From positions 96,243,352-96,307,351 of the forward strand of contig CM048841.1 of the NCBI GenBank assembly GCA_026545765.1: a stretch of DNA of 64,000 nucleotides, written 5' to 3'. Position numbers and translations under genes: made by a program. Positions 1-11,796 of this stretch are shown piece after piece. The notes under the pieces were generated by a model. It saw only the letters and a list, made by a program, of their open reading frames with translations. It ran no database searches and was not told the origin of the DNA. Every line of letters starts with the position of its first letter. Within the stretch, counting starts at the first letter, position 1. The DNA comes from Plantago major (lineage: Eukaryota; Streptophyta; Magnoliopsida; Lamiales; Plantaginaceae).

Positions 1-2261
1 ACTCAAGAGAGGCTGCTAGAACCCAAGGATATTCCCGTAGAAGCAGCTCCAAATAAAATGCTTACCTCACGTGATTGGGAAAAGAAAAGTGATCGCTTTT
101 CTGATGAGGCAAAAGACTCTCTCTGCTCAAGTAGAAGTTCAAGAACAGACTACCGAGCCTCCCAACTGATGAACCTTCATGAGGAACATGATAACATTTC
201 TGCTCCAACAAAGATTGTGATTTTAAGACCTGGTCCTGACGGCACAGGCATTAACGAAGATTCCTGGAACAGTAGTCCTAGCTGCTCCGAAGATAGAGGT
301 AGTATAAAAGATTTTCTTGAGGAAGTGAAGGAAAGGTTGAGGTCTGAGTTGCAAGGGAAAAGTTCTCCTAGAGCTTCAACTGTCAGAGGTGGGGGAATTG
401 AGACACCTTATAGTGAAATGCCATCACAACCAAGACAAATTGCTCAGCGTATTGCACAACAAGTCAGAGACAGTGTCACAAGGGACTTTGGAATGAATTT
501 ACTTCGTTCAGAGTCTACAAGATCTCATCGAAGTGACATTCACTTGAATGAAACAGGTTCTCCTGAGTACGTTAACAAATATACAAGGAGGTTCTTAACA
601 GAGAAGTTGAGGAATGTTTTGAAAGGGGAAACACATGGAGAAATTTCTATCGTTTCACATGATACTTCAGGTTTAATGCTGCCAGATTATAGGAAAGGCA
701 GAGCTAGAGCTGGAAACTCGAGAGATATACACCTAGAAGGGTATCCAGGAAGTATTAGAAGTGGGCTAGAAAAACAAAGTAGCTTTCGAAGACGTGATTT
801 TGGTGCAGGTGAAATGTCTCAGCAGGACTTGTCTCCTAGGAATCTCATTAGATCTTTGTCTGCTCCACTATCAGGAACTTCCTTCGGGAAGCTACTTCTG
901 GAAGACCGCAACATGTTGACAGGTGCACAGATCAGAAGGAAACATGAGGTCGTAAAGAAGGTCTCACAAAAAGCCAAAAAACCAAAGGGTAGGTTCAACA
1001 TAAGGGAGAAAGTATCTAGCTTTCGTTACAGCCTTACTCTTAGAGGGAGGCTTTTTCATAGGAGAGTTCAATCAATTGAGGGATCAAATCAGAACAATAA
1101 TGATCTCTCCAGAGACATCTCGAGTGGACCAACGATCATGAAGAGCTTCTATACACACGTGAGTATCTTTTGTTGACACTCTTCGCTCATGCTATTTAGT
1201 GAAATGCAACTCCGTAAGAAGCTGATGAAGCTTGCAACCTCTTCTCATTCGTATTTGTTACAGGAGAATTCCACTGAAGTCCCACCAAGCCCAGCATCAG
1301 TATGTAGCAGCGTTCATGAGGATTTCTGGAGATCAACGGATTATTCGAGCCCAGCATCATCATCAGGCATACATCACATGGAAGACTATGAGATGCCCCA
1401 TGATTTCAGAGAAATAAACTCAAATTTGAGTGGTGAGTGAAGTCACTATTTGTTTGTCTTGCAACTTTATCACCAGAGCATAACGCATAAATTGCTAAGT
1501 CCACTACTGATGATCTTTCATGTCTTGAAACACCTGTTTACAAATCTTCACAAGAGTGCTTATACGAGTTCCATTTTCACGTTAAGAAAAATCAATCATG
1601 CAATTTAAAATGTTTGATGCTATTCCCAATTGATGCAGAGTTGCGGAGGAAGTTGAGTCAACTGGAAGGCGCTGTACCAGCAGAAACTATAATCGATGAG
1701 CAGCCCACTGAAGCTGAACTAGATCTAGAGGATGAGGCTCAAGCCTATATAAGAGATTTGCTTGTTGCTTCCGGTTTATATAATGGTTCATGCAATATAT
1801 CCCTGTCAAAATGGGATCCACTTGGTAAGCCTATTAGCAACCAGGTTTTTGAAGAAGTGGAAGAATCATACAGAAAAACCAACAAGGACAACGATGCTTG
1901 TAAACCAGACGAAGAAGAAACTCTGAACCACAGATTATTACTCGCTTTGCTGAATGAAGCACTTCCAGCTATACTGAAACCTTCAACAAACATGTCAAGG
2001 TACATGCAGAAGGCTATCGGTAGTGTCCACGAGCCTCCGTATGGAAGGAAGTTACTTTTCCATGTGTGGGAAACCATCAAATCATATGTTCATCCTCCAG
2101 CAGATAGATTCTATTTTGATCTTGATAATCTCTTGGCCCGAGACCTGAAGCGGGACAACTGGTCTGGATCAATAGATGATGACATTGTTGCTCTCGGGAG
2201 AGATGTTGAATGTCAGATCATCGGAGACTTGTTAGAAGAAATTGTGAAGGAGATGCCATGA
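1..2261 (+). CDS. DUF4378 / TRM-like protein, 3' part
   Basis: The C-terminal ~649 residues of a large plant protein of the DUF4378 (TON1-recruiting-motif, TRM/LONGIFOLIA-type) family. The frame is open from base 1, so the gene starts left of the window. Exons are 1-1158, 1264-1432 and 1639-2261; donors are GTGAGT and acceptors CAG, phases agree, and the stop is TGA at 2259. Visible landmarks are KIVILRPGP early in the window, an acidic stretch before SIKDFLEEVKERL, and the C-terminal DUF4378 domain in exon 3 with DEAQAYIRDLLVASGLY, WDPLGKPISN and VFEEVEESY. Known TRM members bind microtubule/TON1 complexes and affect cell shape; that role here is inference from family. Serine-rich and basic linkers fill most of exon 1. 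No disabling change is seen. The exact TRM subgroup cannot be fixed without the N-terminus. Confidence 0.9.
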
Positions 2262-3599
2262 TACAGCAAGATGAGGATCCCAACAGTTAGAGACACATTA
2301 GAGATGATTGTATAACTTGATTAGGATATGATAAATTTATTGAAACATGCAATATTTGTGCTCAATAATAGATGGAAACTGTGTATAATGAGCATGAAGG
2401 CGGTTTATAAAAGAGATTTGGCTGCATGTTGTTTTTTTAGCTCGGTGTATATAAGTTTGGTAGCATGTTTTTTCGACTTTGCATTTGTTCAGGTTAATTT
2501 GAAGGCAAGCTCAGGCCATGAAACCATACTCCCAACATTCCGATAAAAATGTGACAATTTAACCTTTTGTGGTAGATTTTGACCAATAAAGAAATATTAT
2601 ATCAATATACAGTAAATCCTGAAAGACAACTTGATGAGAATGATCGGATGAAAAACATTATATTTATAGTCAGAAACATTAGATATTTATACTAAAATCA
2701 TTACTGTTATTATACGCATACAAATAAAAACCCATATAGAATGTTCACTTATAAAACAATATTGATATTATTTAAAATATTATACATATATTTAAAAACA
2801 TAAGTCCGTCCCCGGTCCCTCTGAATCTCTGATCCCCACCTAATACAAATACCTTCCAAGACCTTGTGTATCATGCATATACTACGTCCATTTCAAAGCA
2901 AATGACACATTAGAATTCTGATTAATGTTCGGGCTCGACTTTGACTATAAATTGATCTTAAATTACACCCGAGAAACATTTAGCATAATTATATTATGAA
3001 AGTAATTTCATTAACTTTCGGAATATAATTTTCCTTTATTTGTGATATATTTAGGAGACGTTTAGTAGCATGACTCTAATTTTAGTAAGTAGATATATAA
3101 ATCTGTATTAATATTATATAAACCCATATTAGAATATGTTTAGTAGGTGTTAAAACTCATACAAACCTTTAATGAGGATTATATGTTCTAAAGTCCAGAT
3201 TTGTAATACTAGTTATATATGGGCCCTACATATAAACATGTTTATATTATTGGTCCGAAATTCAGTATACTATACTAAACGCAGACTAAATCTTACTGTG
3301 TATCACTGTATGGATTAATACATTTTAATATATCCTACTAAAAATCTCCTTAGAAGTTATTTATAATCAAAATTGATTTAAAAATTATAAAAATTCGATT
3401 GTGTCATTTATTTTAGGATTCTGTAATGTTTGAGTAGTTGAATTTTGGACATTCTCATAAACGTTTTTCATATTTTAACGCCATCTAATCCGCATGCCCT
3501 TGATGTATTGTAACCGTCATCATAATTAATCCGTAATTCACCTCGATTATTTGGCAACGTTAGAGGAAAAATTTTTGATGGAAAGTAGTAAGATTAGTA
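2262..3599. other. AT-rich spacer, no gene
   Basis: Downstream flank of the DUF4378 gene. No coding segment is supported. At about 3058-3290 two ends resemble each other in inverted orientation (acgtttagta and its partner tactaaacgc), compatible with an old MITE, but I could not define target duplications. Confidence 0.4.
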
Positions 3600-3600
3600 C

Positions 3601-3608
3601 TATAAATA
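3601..3608 (+). promoter_or_regulatory. Probable TATA box of the first cysteine-rich peptide gene
   Basis: TATAAATA lies 113 bases before the ATG. The same layout, with a weaker TTTAAATA at 9609-9616 and a shared downstream TTTGCATAAAA stretch, precedes the paralogue at 9704, so the promoter was duplicated with the gene. This is position and similarity evidence only. Confidence 0.5.
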
Positions 3609-3713
3609 CAGCCTGTGTAGCCATGTAGTAACATAATTTGCATAAAACATTTTTTGATTGCAGATTGATTAAAATAGAAAGAAGAATTGAAGATAATTGC
3701 ACATTGGAGAAAA

Positions 3714-3923
3714 ATGAAGATGAATGTGTGCTTTATCGTGGCTTTGATGATAGTAATGGTGATTAACACTAGTATTGCAGCTGCTAAGTCTTCCCCTGAT
3801 TCTTTTCTTGAATGCGATAAAGCTTGTATTGAGAAGATGTGTCCGACACCTCCAGATGAGAGGTGCTATCTGACGTGCTTCATACTATGTAAACGCAAAT
3901 CTCCTCCCCCATCAACTCTTTAA
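3714..3923 (+). CDS. Small secreted six-cysteine (thionin-like) peptide, copy 1
   Basis: A 69-residue single-exon protein. An in-frame TTG lies upstream at 3687, but the first ATG is at 3714, directly before a typical signal peptide (hydrophobic VALMIVMVI core, likely cleavage after residues 22-24). The mature part is short, with six cysteines spaced C-x3-C-x4-C-x7-C-x3-C-x3-C, then a basic and proline-rich tail (KSPPPS). This spacing resembles the plant thionin-like small secreted proteins; the family call is by pattern, not alignment. The protein is expected to be exported to the apoplast, and a defence or signalling role is inference. A close paralogue lies at 9704-9910 with similar promoter and 3' flank, so this is a tandem pair later separated by mobile elements. 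Confidence 0.75.
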   Translation: MKMNVCFIVALMIVMVINTSIAAAKSSPDSFLECDKACIEKMCPTPPDERCYLTCFILCKRKSPPPSTL

Positions 3924-4927
3924 AAGGGATGAAAATGAGACATTGGTTTCAATAACGTAAGAGTTTAATGATAAGTGTTGTCCGAAAACATTTTATGAGT
4001 TTCTTGTAGTTCACCAAATAAGATGTCGTATTATTTTTATAGCCAAGTGTATAATTCTCTCTTGTTTGGACGCCTAGTGGTAAATTCAATTAAAAAGTAA
4101 TTTGTGATTTTTTTATAATGATTAAAGATTATAAAGTAAAAGATAATTGCTTTGACCATGGCTACATGAGTAAAACTCCATAGAGCACAATGACAGGAAA
4201 AGGGTGAATTAGCATGTGATACTTTGGACTAGAAAAAATCTTAGTGAAATGCGGGATACAAACTCGTACCAACCATTTGATAGTATTTGCAATTTTTGAT
4301 TGTTTAAAGGGATTGGATATATTATTAGTAGCAACCATTTGCATTATTTTTTGGTAATTCATATAATAACTTAAGAGTTGGACACTAGAACAATTTTAGA
4401 ATGAATGATCAATGGGATTGTTTCATATACCCATACAACTTTATAAGTGACGACAAAATGTAAGGAGAAGTATGTGTTGGTTGGTGTGGCTAGCAAAAAT
4501 TATATAATTGACAATAACAGAAATTGCCAAACCTAATATCTCATACCCTCGCACGACGCCTGGTGGATTATCAAGTATAATGCTGGAACATGTGGATATT
4601 CCTAATCATTCGAAAAGCAGTTCTTATGTAACTCCCGGTCTAAAGGGCCAGGTTTCATGCCGCGTTACAATAGCCAAAATCAAATTTTAGAAATTTTAAA
4701 ATGGCGGGGGATAAGAAATACTATGCATTTAAAATTTGATAATATAAACGCACGTCATATTTACTGCGGTCTCCACGGACATGATTAAAACAAATAGGAG
4801 AGGATCCCAACCGTTAAAGAAACACATTAGTGATAATTGTATAACCTAATTAGGATATGATAGATTGAAGTTTGATTATTTCAATTGATTTTGGCCATCA
4901 TAAAAAATTAAAGAGATACATTACTTA
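3924..4927. other. Spacer without a supported gene
   Basis: The first ~60 bases (ggtttcaataacgtaagag region) resemble the 3' flank of the second peptide gene. The rest is AT-rich and has no coding segment that resembles a known protein. Confidence 0.45.
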
Positions 4928-5803
4928 GGCTCTCTTCTTTTCAACTGAAAACTCATTCAGTTAAGTTCGATTCGATTCGTTTCGATTCATTCAATTCAAA
5001 TTTCTTCTTTCAACTCTCTTAAGTTCATTAAATTCATATTATTATTATTATTATTATTAATATTTTATCATTTATTTACACAACCCATCTTTTGTACGAG
5101 GAAAATAAGAAAATTTATCCAATTGATATATTTTCAAACTTTTTCTTTCTTTATTTTTAACACGACTTTTAGTAGATCAATGAAATAAAAAGTATAGTTA
5201 CGATTCGAATTACCCTTCTTTTCTACCGTAAAAGTTGAGTTAATATAAGAAACTACAAGAACCTGAGAGTACCATTCAAACTGGTTCACATACTTTGTAC
5301 GTACATCTCTAACAAAAAATCGACATGTTCTTTTATTGGAAGATATTAGAACAATAGAAGTAAACTCAGAAGCATACGTTGAGTTTTTTTTCAAACTTAA
5401 TAAACAAAAAACAAGTTATACCAAACTAAAGTCAAACCAAACTCTACAAGTCTTTCAAATGACTCCCAAAAACTCCAAAACAAGTTAAACCAAACTAAAG
5501 TCGAACCAAAACTCTACAAAGTTATGTTAGTCAAATATACTTAATTTATTTTTATAATATAATTTTATTATATTCTTTTGTCGTGTAATTTGCGAGTAAT
5601 TACAGTCAACGTCCAGAAAAAAGTCTCCTTACGAATTTATTAATGGACCTGATGTAGTATTCATTATTATTAAAAAATGGAACAAATGTAATTTCTTCAG
5701 TTCGTTTGATTTGATTCGTTTGGCCAAATTTCGTTTGATTTGATTCGATTCCATTCCATTCGATTCGATTCGATTCAAGAATTTCAAATTGAAAAACAGA
5801 GCC
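4928..5803. mobile_element. PIF/Harbinger-like non-autonomous element
   Basis: The left end starts GGCTCTCTTCTTTTCAACTG and the right end is its approximate inverted copy, ending AACAGAGCC. It is flanked by the 3-bp target duplication TTA (4925-4927 and 5804-5806), as expected for PIF/Harbinger. Subterminal parts are rich in GATTC/TTCGA repeats. The interior includes an (ATT)n run, an (A/T)-rich region and blocks that match, in reverse orientation, the element at 47672-48704. No transposase segment remains here. Confidence 0.8.
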
Positions 5804-5939
5804 TTAATCATCTCACTTTATATTTCATTGATTTTTTTAAAGACAAATATTTGACATCTTACTTAATTTAGTTCTGCACGTATAGTGGGTTTTCGATTCT
5901 TAAATTTTGTGACCCAGTTTCCCTGACTTTGGTACAGTT

Positions 5940-8660
5940 GTAGCGACTTCTTGGGGTCGACAAGGACCTAATAATCCACAGGAACGCATATGGAGGAAGC
6001 TGAAAAACCTAAAGCCGGCAATGAGGGGTCTCCATGCGCGTATTCATGGCGTGGAGAAACGTATCCTACAATTACGGGGACAACTCCAACAAAGGCAGGA
6101 ACAACTCAGGCGTGATAGGTTTAATGCTATTGATCTGACAAAGTGAAGGAGGACACCGAAAACTGGAAAATGCTCGGATATTGATGAATGACATCGAGAT
6201 GTAAATCTAAGATTGACTGGATACAACATGGGGATGGTAATATTTCCTTTTTTCATGCCCAGGTTCGAGAAAAAAATCGAAAAATTGGCATTCACCGGCT
6301 TGAAACTGAAGATGGCCGAATTCTCCACACGGCAGCTGACATTGAGGCGGAAATCCTTGCCTTCTACACTAATCTGGTGGGATCTGAGGCCTCACGGCGT
6401 ATTGGAGTGGATGTAGTGGCTCTGCGCGGAGGTAGACAACTACCACTGGATGATAAGGCTGCTCTTATACAACCGGTTTCGCGATTAGAGGTTGACCTTG
6501 CATTGAAGGATATTGGAGATCTCAAGGCACCGGGTATTGATGGTTTTAACTCGCACTTCTTCAAACGTGCCTGGCATACAATGAGCGATGATGTTTATGC
6601 GGCGGTTCAAGATTTCTTCGACACATCTTCCATGTATCCTGCCATTAATTGCACTCTTGTCACGCTGATTCTGAAATCTAACTCGGCCAAGGGGGTCCGG
6701 GACATGCGGCCTATTGCATGCTGCTCCGTCATCTATAAACTTATATCGAAGATTATTACGGCTCGGTTGGGAAAGGTGATCAATACCATTGTGGATGATA
6801 GTCAGTCAGCCTTCTTACCAGGTAAAGTTATCCAGGATAACATTCTACTTGCCCAGGAACTGATTAAAGGATATGGCCGTAAGGGCGTTTCCCCAAGGTG
6901 CATGATTCAGATGGATATACACAAGGCCTATGATACTGTGGAATGGGGAGCCTTGGAAGTGATAATGAAGGAGCTTGGATTGCCTACCCGCTTTGTGGGA
7001 TGGATTATGTGCTGTATCACGACAATATCTTATCGATACTCGATTAATGGGACTCCTTCCAAGCTTCTAAAAGCTAGGCGTGGGCTGCGTCAAGGTGACC
7101 CTCTCTCTCCATTTCTTTTTGTTCTTGTCATGGAATATCTACATCGCTTATTACGGAAGTTGAAGGATTTGCCGGATTTCAACTTTCATCCGAAGTGTGA
7201 AAAACTTCATATTACCAACCTCTGTTTTGCAGATGATTTGATGCTATTTATGCGAGGCGATGTGGGATCTGTGAAGTTATTACTGGGGCAGTTCGACCAA
7301 TTTTCATTGGCTACGGGATTGCGGGCCAGTGCCGCAAGGACAAAAATCTTCTTTGGCGACTAAGACGAGCGGCGTGCGGCGACCACCACGGTTTCGCGCC
7401 TGACTTCGTGAAGTATTTAGGAGTACCATTATCGCATCGTCGACTCACAGTAGCGCAATATCAACCTCTGATTGACAGGATCTTGGGTAGGATTCATCAC
7501 TGGACAGTCCGCCTACTAAGTTATGCTGGCCGAGAGCAACTGATTAAAAGTGTCATCACTTCCATCACTTCGTACTGGCTGCAGGTTTTCCCTATCCCGA
7601 AGAAAGTACTGGATCACATTCAGAGTATCTGTCGCAATTTCTTATGGAGTGGAAAGGATGGGAATTACCGGAAGGCACTGGTCTCATGGAAACAGGTCTG
7701 TGCACCTAGGAGCTGTGGCGGTTTGAACATAATAAGTCTTCCTGAATGGAATAAAGCACTGATTGCTAAACTACTTTGGAAGATCCAGACAAAGGCAGAT
7801 TCTCTCTGGGTGCGATGGGTACATAGCTACTATATAAAGAACCAACTGTTATATGACTGGCATATTCCCTTGTGTAGTTCGGTGACGATCCGTGCTGTAC
7901 AGAGACTCAAGGTCGTAGTGCATGATATGCCGGATTGGGATGTGCAACTCGTGGCAAATCAATTTTCGGTGAGGAGTATGTATTTTTGCTTACGAGACTG
8001 CCCAGACCGTGTAGAATGGCGAGACTTGGTTGTTAGGAACCTAGCGAGGCCTAAAGCAAGGTTCATTCTCTGGCTTGGACTCCATAGAAGACTGGCAACC
8101 AAGGACAGGTTGGCATTTTTTGGCATCAGTACCGATGGACAGTGTGCTTTTTGCAATGACATTGAGAGTTTAGAGCATCTGTACTTTAAATGCCCCACTA
8201 CCTACGAGATTCTGATAGGTGGTCTGAGATGGCTTCGGGTATCACATCCCCCCATCCATGATTGGCATCAGCTAATCACCTGGTTATGTCGAATGGCGAA
8301 AGGTAAAAGACGACGTGCAATTGTCTTTCGAACTCTGCTTGCTGAGACGTTTTACCACATTTGGATGCGCGAGAAATGAGAAAATCTTCAAGAATTCGAC
8401 CCCGGACATACAGCACATTACACGAGATATTATTAGCATTGTCGGGGTCTGCAGCATGCGGAGCATAGCTGCTGGTCTGGTTCGGGAGTTGGATGCGTAG
8501 GCTCTTGGCCTGTAGGCCGTACTTTAATTAGTCTGTTTTGATTATTTTTGTCGTTCCTAGTCTTAGTCGTTTATTCTCATGGGCATGGACATCCTGTCGG
8601 CCCCTAACTGTACTGACATTGTTTTGGAGTAACAAGACAAGTTCTTCGTTCCAAAAAAAG
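5940..8660 (+). mobile_element. 5'-truncated L1-type LINE, degenerate
   Basis: The 3' half of a plant non-LTR retrotransposon: end of the endonuclease-RT linker, reverse transcriptase and C-terminal zf-RVT region, then a short A run at 8653-8659. It is related to the larger LINE at 27835-32716 (same order, same LPDFNFHPKCE and FADD blocks). ORF1 and the endonuclease are missing. The exact left edge is uncertain: coding similarity is visible from about 5975. I found no direct target duplication. It sits between the two cysteine-rich peptide genes. Confidence 0.9.
6188..8379 (+). pseudogene. LINE ORF2 reverse transcriptase / zf-RVT, broken
   Basis: Two long open stretches, 6188-7363 and 7408-8379, encode the RT and its C-terminal part. 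The RT retains the catalytic blocks IQMDIHKAYD and LCFADDLMLF and the GLRQGDPLSP block. The second stretch begins just before KYLGVPLSHR and ends in the zinc-binding region CAFCNDIESLEHLYFKC. A stop after FFGD (7361) and a small deletion compared with the second LINE separate the two halves. A further frame change near 8378 truncates the tail, and stops lie upstream near 6145. The product is therefore not expected to be functional. Confidence 0.88.
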
Positions 8661-9703
8661 AAATTAAGTAAGTAAAATGTTGCATTTTGGACTTTAGAAG
8701 GTACGACAAATTGGCTAAATATTGTGTGGCATACTGGCATGCGGGTCCTCTTGTTTGTTCATGGGATGAAGTCAATGAAAACTTTCTAAGACTACCCGCA
8801 TTGGCTGACGGCTCCGTGACGCGTCACCGGCTGGTGATGGGATCTGTGATTTTCTTTGCGTTGGGTCACGGCGTCCACGAAATTTTGAATTTTTTTTAAA
8901 CATATTTAACATATTGTAAGAGTGTTTAGAAGTTGAAATTAATAAAATTGCATTTTTAAAACTCGTTTTATAATTTATTGAGCAAGAATATATTACAACA
9001 AACCGCAGAGAATTTAAAAACTAAATGGAAATGCAACAAACACACAACACACAAATGCATTAAACAAACAACACACACTACACGATTGGTCAAGCTCCAC
9101 AGTCAGCGCATCCTCCAAATATGTTCCATCAAGTCCCTTTGGAGTTTCCGTCCATGTCGCCGGAAAATTGAAGTGGAGATGGTGTTTTGGAGTAAAGAGA
9201 GTGTTTTAAGTTTAATTAAGAGAGAAAGAGGAGTTGGAGATGAGATGATCCAAATATAGTCAAGACTGGTCTCATTTTATAGATCTCGAAAAAATAAAGC
9301 CGTTGGTGATTTTTATTTATTTTTTACAGTTTTATTTTAAAAGTTATAGCCGTTTAAAAGTTAAACGGGAATTTGAAAAAAAAAAAGGGGACACATGGCA
9401 GCTGCCAATTTACATTATGTGACGGGAGAAGACTCTGACGCGCCCCTGGCGCGTCGGCTGGGGTCTTACGAGCTGCATTGCAGCTCCTCTAAATGTTTTT
9501 AACCTTTTAATGCCTCTAATATAAAATTTGATTTCATAATTATTATAGCCTGATTTGGAGCTGAATTCAAATTCAAATTAAAAACAATTAAATCATATGA
9601 TTTTTGCCTTTAAATAGAGCCCGTGTGAAATCATATTTGCATAAAAGCAAGATTGATTAGAAGATCAAAGGACAGATACATTTGCTGCGAAGTGAAGAAA
9701 AAA
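8661..9703. other. Spacer with a probable decayed MITE (about 8790-9500)
   Basis: Two GC-richer ends (a CCCGCATTGGCTGACGG stretch near 8796 and a GAGCTGCATTGCAGCTC palindrome near 9470) flank an AT-rich middle. Read on the minus strand, the middle holds CTATAAAATG followed by a short leader, as in non-autonomous PIF/Harbinger elements. Termini and target duplication could not be fixed, so the class is tentative. No gene is supported. Confidence 0.35.
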
Positions 9704-9910
9704 ATGAAGATGAATGTGTGCTTAATTGTGGCTTTGATGATGGTAATGGTGATTAACACAAGTGTTGCATCTGCTATGGCTCCGGGTTTTTATGAGTGCG
9801 ATCAAGATTGTATCAAGAAGACTTGTCCAAAACTTCATAGTGAGACGTGCTTGATTACTTGCTTCGAACTTTGTAAAGGCAAATATCCTCCTCCTCCTCC
9901 AGCTCTCTAG
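9704..9910 (+). CDS. Small secreted six-cysteine (thionin-like) peptide, copy 2
   Basis: A 68-residue paralogue of the gene at 3714. The start is the ATG that opens MKMNV; upstream in-frame sequence begins only with TTG. The signal peptide is nearly identical to copy 1 (about 20 of 24 positions). The mature part keeps all six cysteines (C-x3-C-x4-C-x7-C-x3-C-x3-C) but only about half of its other residues, and the tail is a longer proline run (PPPPP). It is predicted to be secreted; function is unknown. The high signal-peptide conservation with a divergent mature part suggests relaxed or diversifying selection on the mature peptide. The 3' flank matches copy 1 over the first ~50 bases. Confidence 0.75.
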   Translation: MKMNVCLIVALMMVMVINTSVASAMAPGFYECDQDCIKKTCPKLHSETCLITCFELCKGKYPPPPPAL

Positions 9911-11796
9911 AACAGATCAAAAGACAACTTGGTTTCAATTATGTAAGAGTTTAATGAAATGATAGATGCTATGCTTAAATACATTTCATCTATGTTATTG
10001 AGTTACTCTTCTATTTCATCAATAAGATCTTCAATTATTTTACAGTCGAGTCGAGTATTTCATTACTTGTCTAAAATTCTTACTTGTCTGCATGCAGTGA
10101 TGTTTTTCGATCAAAGCCAAACCGAGTATTTCATTATACTCGAGCTCGTTAACAAAACGAACTTATTTTTTGAGCTAGAGTCACAATAATTAGGTTCGGC
10201 CTCGGCTCATTTGATTTGAACTTTAACCGAGCTCGAGCATTACTGAAAAATGCATATAATATAAATATAAAAGAAAAATTAACCAAGCCTTATCGAGTCT
10301 AGTGAAGTATCAATGACCTGAGTTCAAACACCTTATCAAACGAGTCAAGCATTAAATGACGAATTGAGCCGAGACCTCGACAGGGCTCAACTCGTGTAAG
10401 CGTATCTCCATGCCTTGTCTAGTGATAAAGAATGAGCACAAATGGTCAAATGAGAATTGGCAAAAGTTGAGATACTTAATTGCAATTTACATTGGTGCAT
10501 ATAAAACTTTTATGGTGTGACACGTATATGCCTATGATTGATTGATTGATAGATAAAAGGCGCGCAACAAACGAGAAATACAATAAAATTAGGACATGGT
10601 GCACCGAATTTTGACTAAAAGCTCTCAGCGTCAATCACGGAGGACTAAACAATAATCCCCGTTTGAATAAAATTGTTATAATTTTTCGTTTTATGCGTTT
10701 CATTAAAATTATTATATTTTATTTTATGAAAATTAGTTTTATAATAAAAATCATTTATAACCACAAATTATTGGGTTTCACTCAATTATCTCATACTTAT
10801 TCTCCACCACATATTTTTGGGACCACATACTTCTACACATTTTCATTAAAAATTGTATTCAACAGAATTATTTAAATTTTAGTGAAACGGAGTGATTATT
10901 AAATAATAATTATTACGGATAAATGGTCGTTTCCACTAAATTTCCATGCACATGGACGAAACTCGTGTCACTATCCTTAATCCCACTTTTAAAACTTTTA
11001 ACAAAATAACAATAATTCCCTTTCACTATATTTTACCACCCATTATTTACCAAATCAGTTACTTCACCAAACTAAACCAAATAAATCCGTATTTTCAACG
11101 AGCACAATCTGAAGTATTAAGGTGTAGGGTAATAAAATGTGTAAGTGATATTTATGTATACGTATCTAAAATTAAAATGTCCAAATTTGAGTACTAAAGT
11201 TGTGGTAGATATGGTATTTTAACATACCTTCTACACCAAATGACATGGGTGCAAAATCAATTTGTTAGATGAATTTTTTTACGCTTATAGTACTGACGTC
11301 CGCCTATTATAATATAGACCATATTTACGTAACCTCGAACTAAAATTATAAATTTAGCTATATTATATGTTTAATAATACAATTGTATCTTTATTAATTC
11401 TGGTGTGACATAGAACATTTGATGTTTGTACCAACATTAATTTAATGAGATATCAAAATCTCATAAAAATACTTAATTTTTTCTAACAATAGTAAATCAT
11501 ATCACAAGTCACAACTAGTATAAATAAGTAGAGTATGTCATGCACTTGGATGATAGGTGCATGATTTCCGCATTGTGCAGTAAAATTTCGAATTTCTACA
11601 AAAATTCAACTTGATGAGACGGTGTCTCGTAAATGTTTATATATTTAATGTCTTTTCATTCCCTTATTTGTGTTGTTTTTGCTTTGCTTTGTCGCTACCT
11701 TTAAATATAGTGACTCCATTTATTTAACTGGATCAATCAGTTCCTTTTGTTTTACCCAAAAGAAAAGTAGAAGCAGCAGCACTAGCAGCAAAGCAA
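9911..11796. other. AT-rich spacer and WOX13 upstream region
   Basis: No supported coding segment. 10040-10400 contains several scattered GAGCTCG-type motifs, possibly an old repeat. Just before the WOX13 start there is a TTTAAATATAG motif at about 11700, a candidate core promoter. Confidence 0.4.

Noticed and set aside
8978..9259. 93-codon plus-strand frame
   Set aside because: It starts at TTG, is rich in Lys/Thr/His from ACACAC repeats, and lies inside a probable decayed MITE.
9653..9703. N-terminal extension of the second cysteine-rich peptide starting at TTG
   Set aside because: Plant translation would start at the ATG at 9704, which is followed at once by the signal peptide and is aligned with copy 1.
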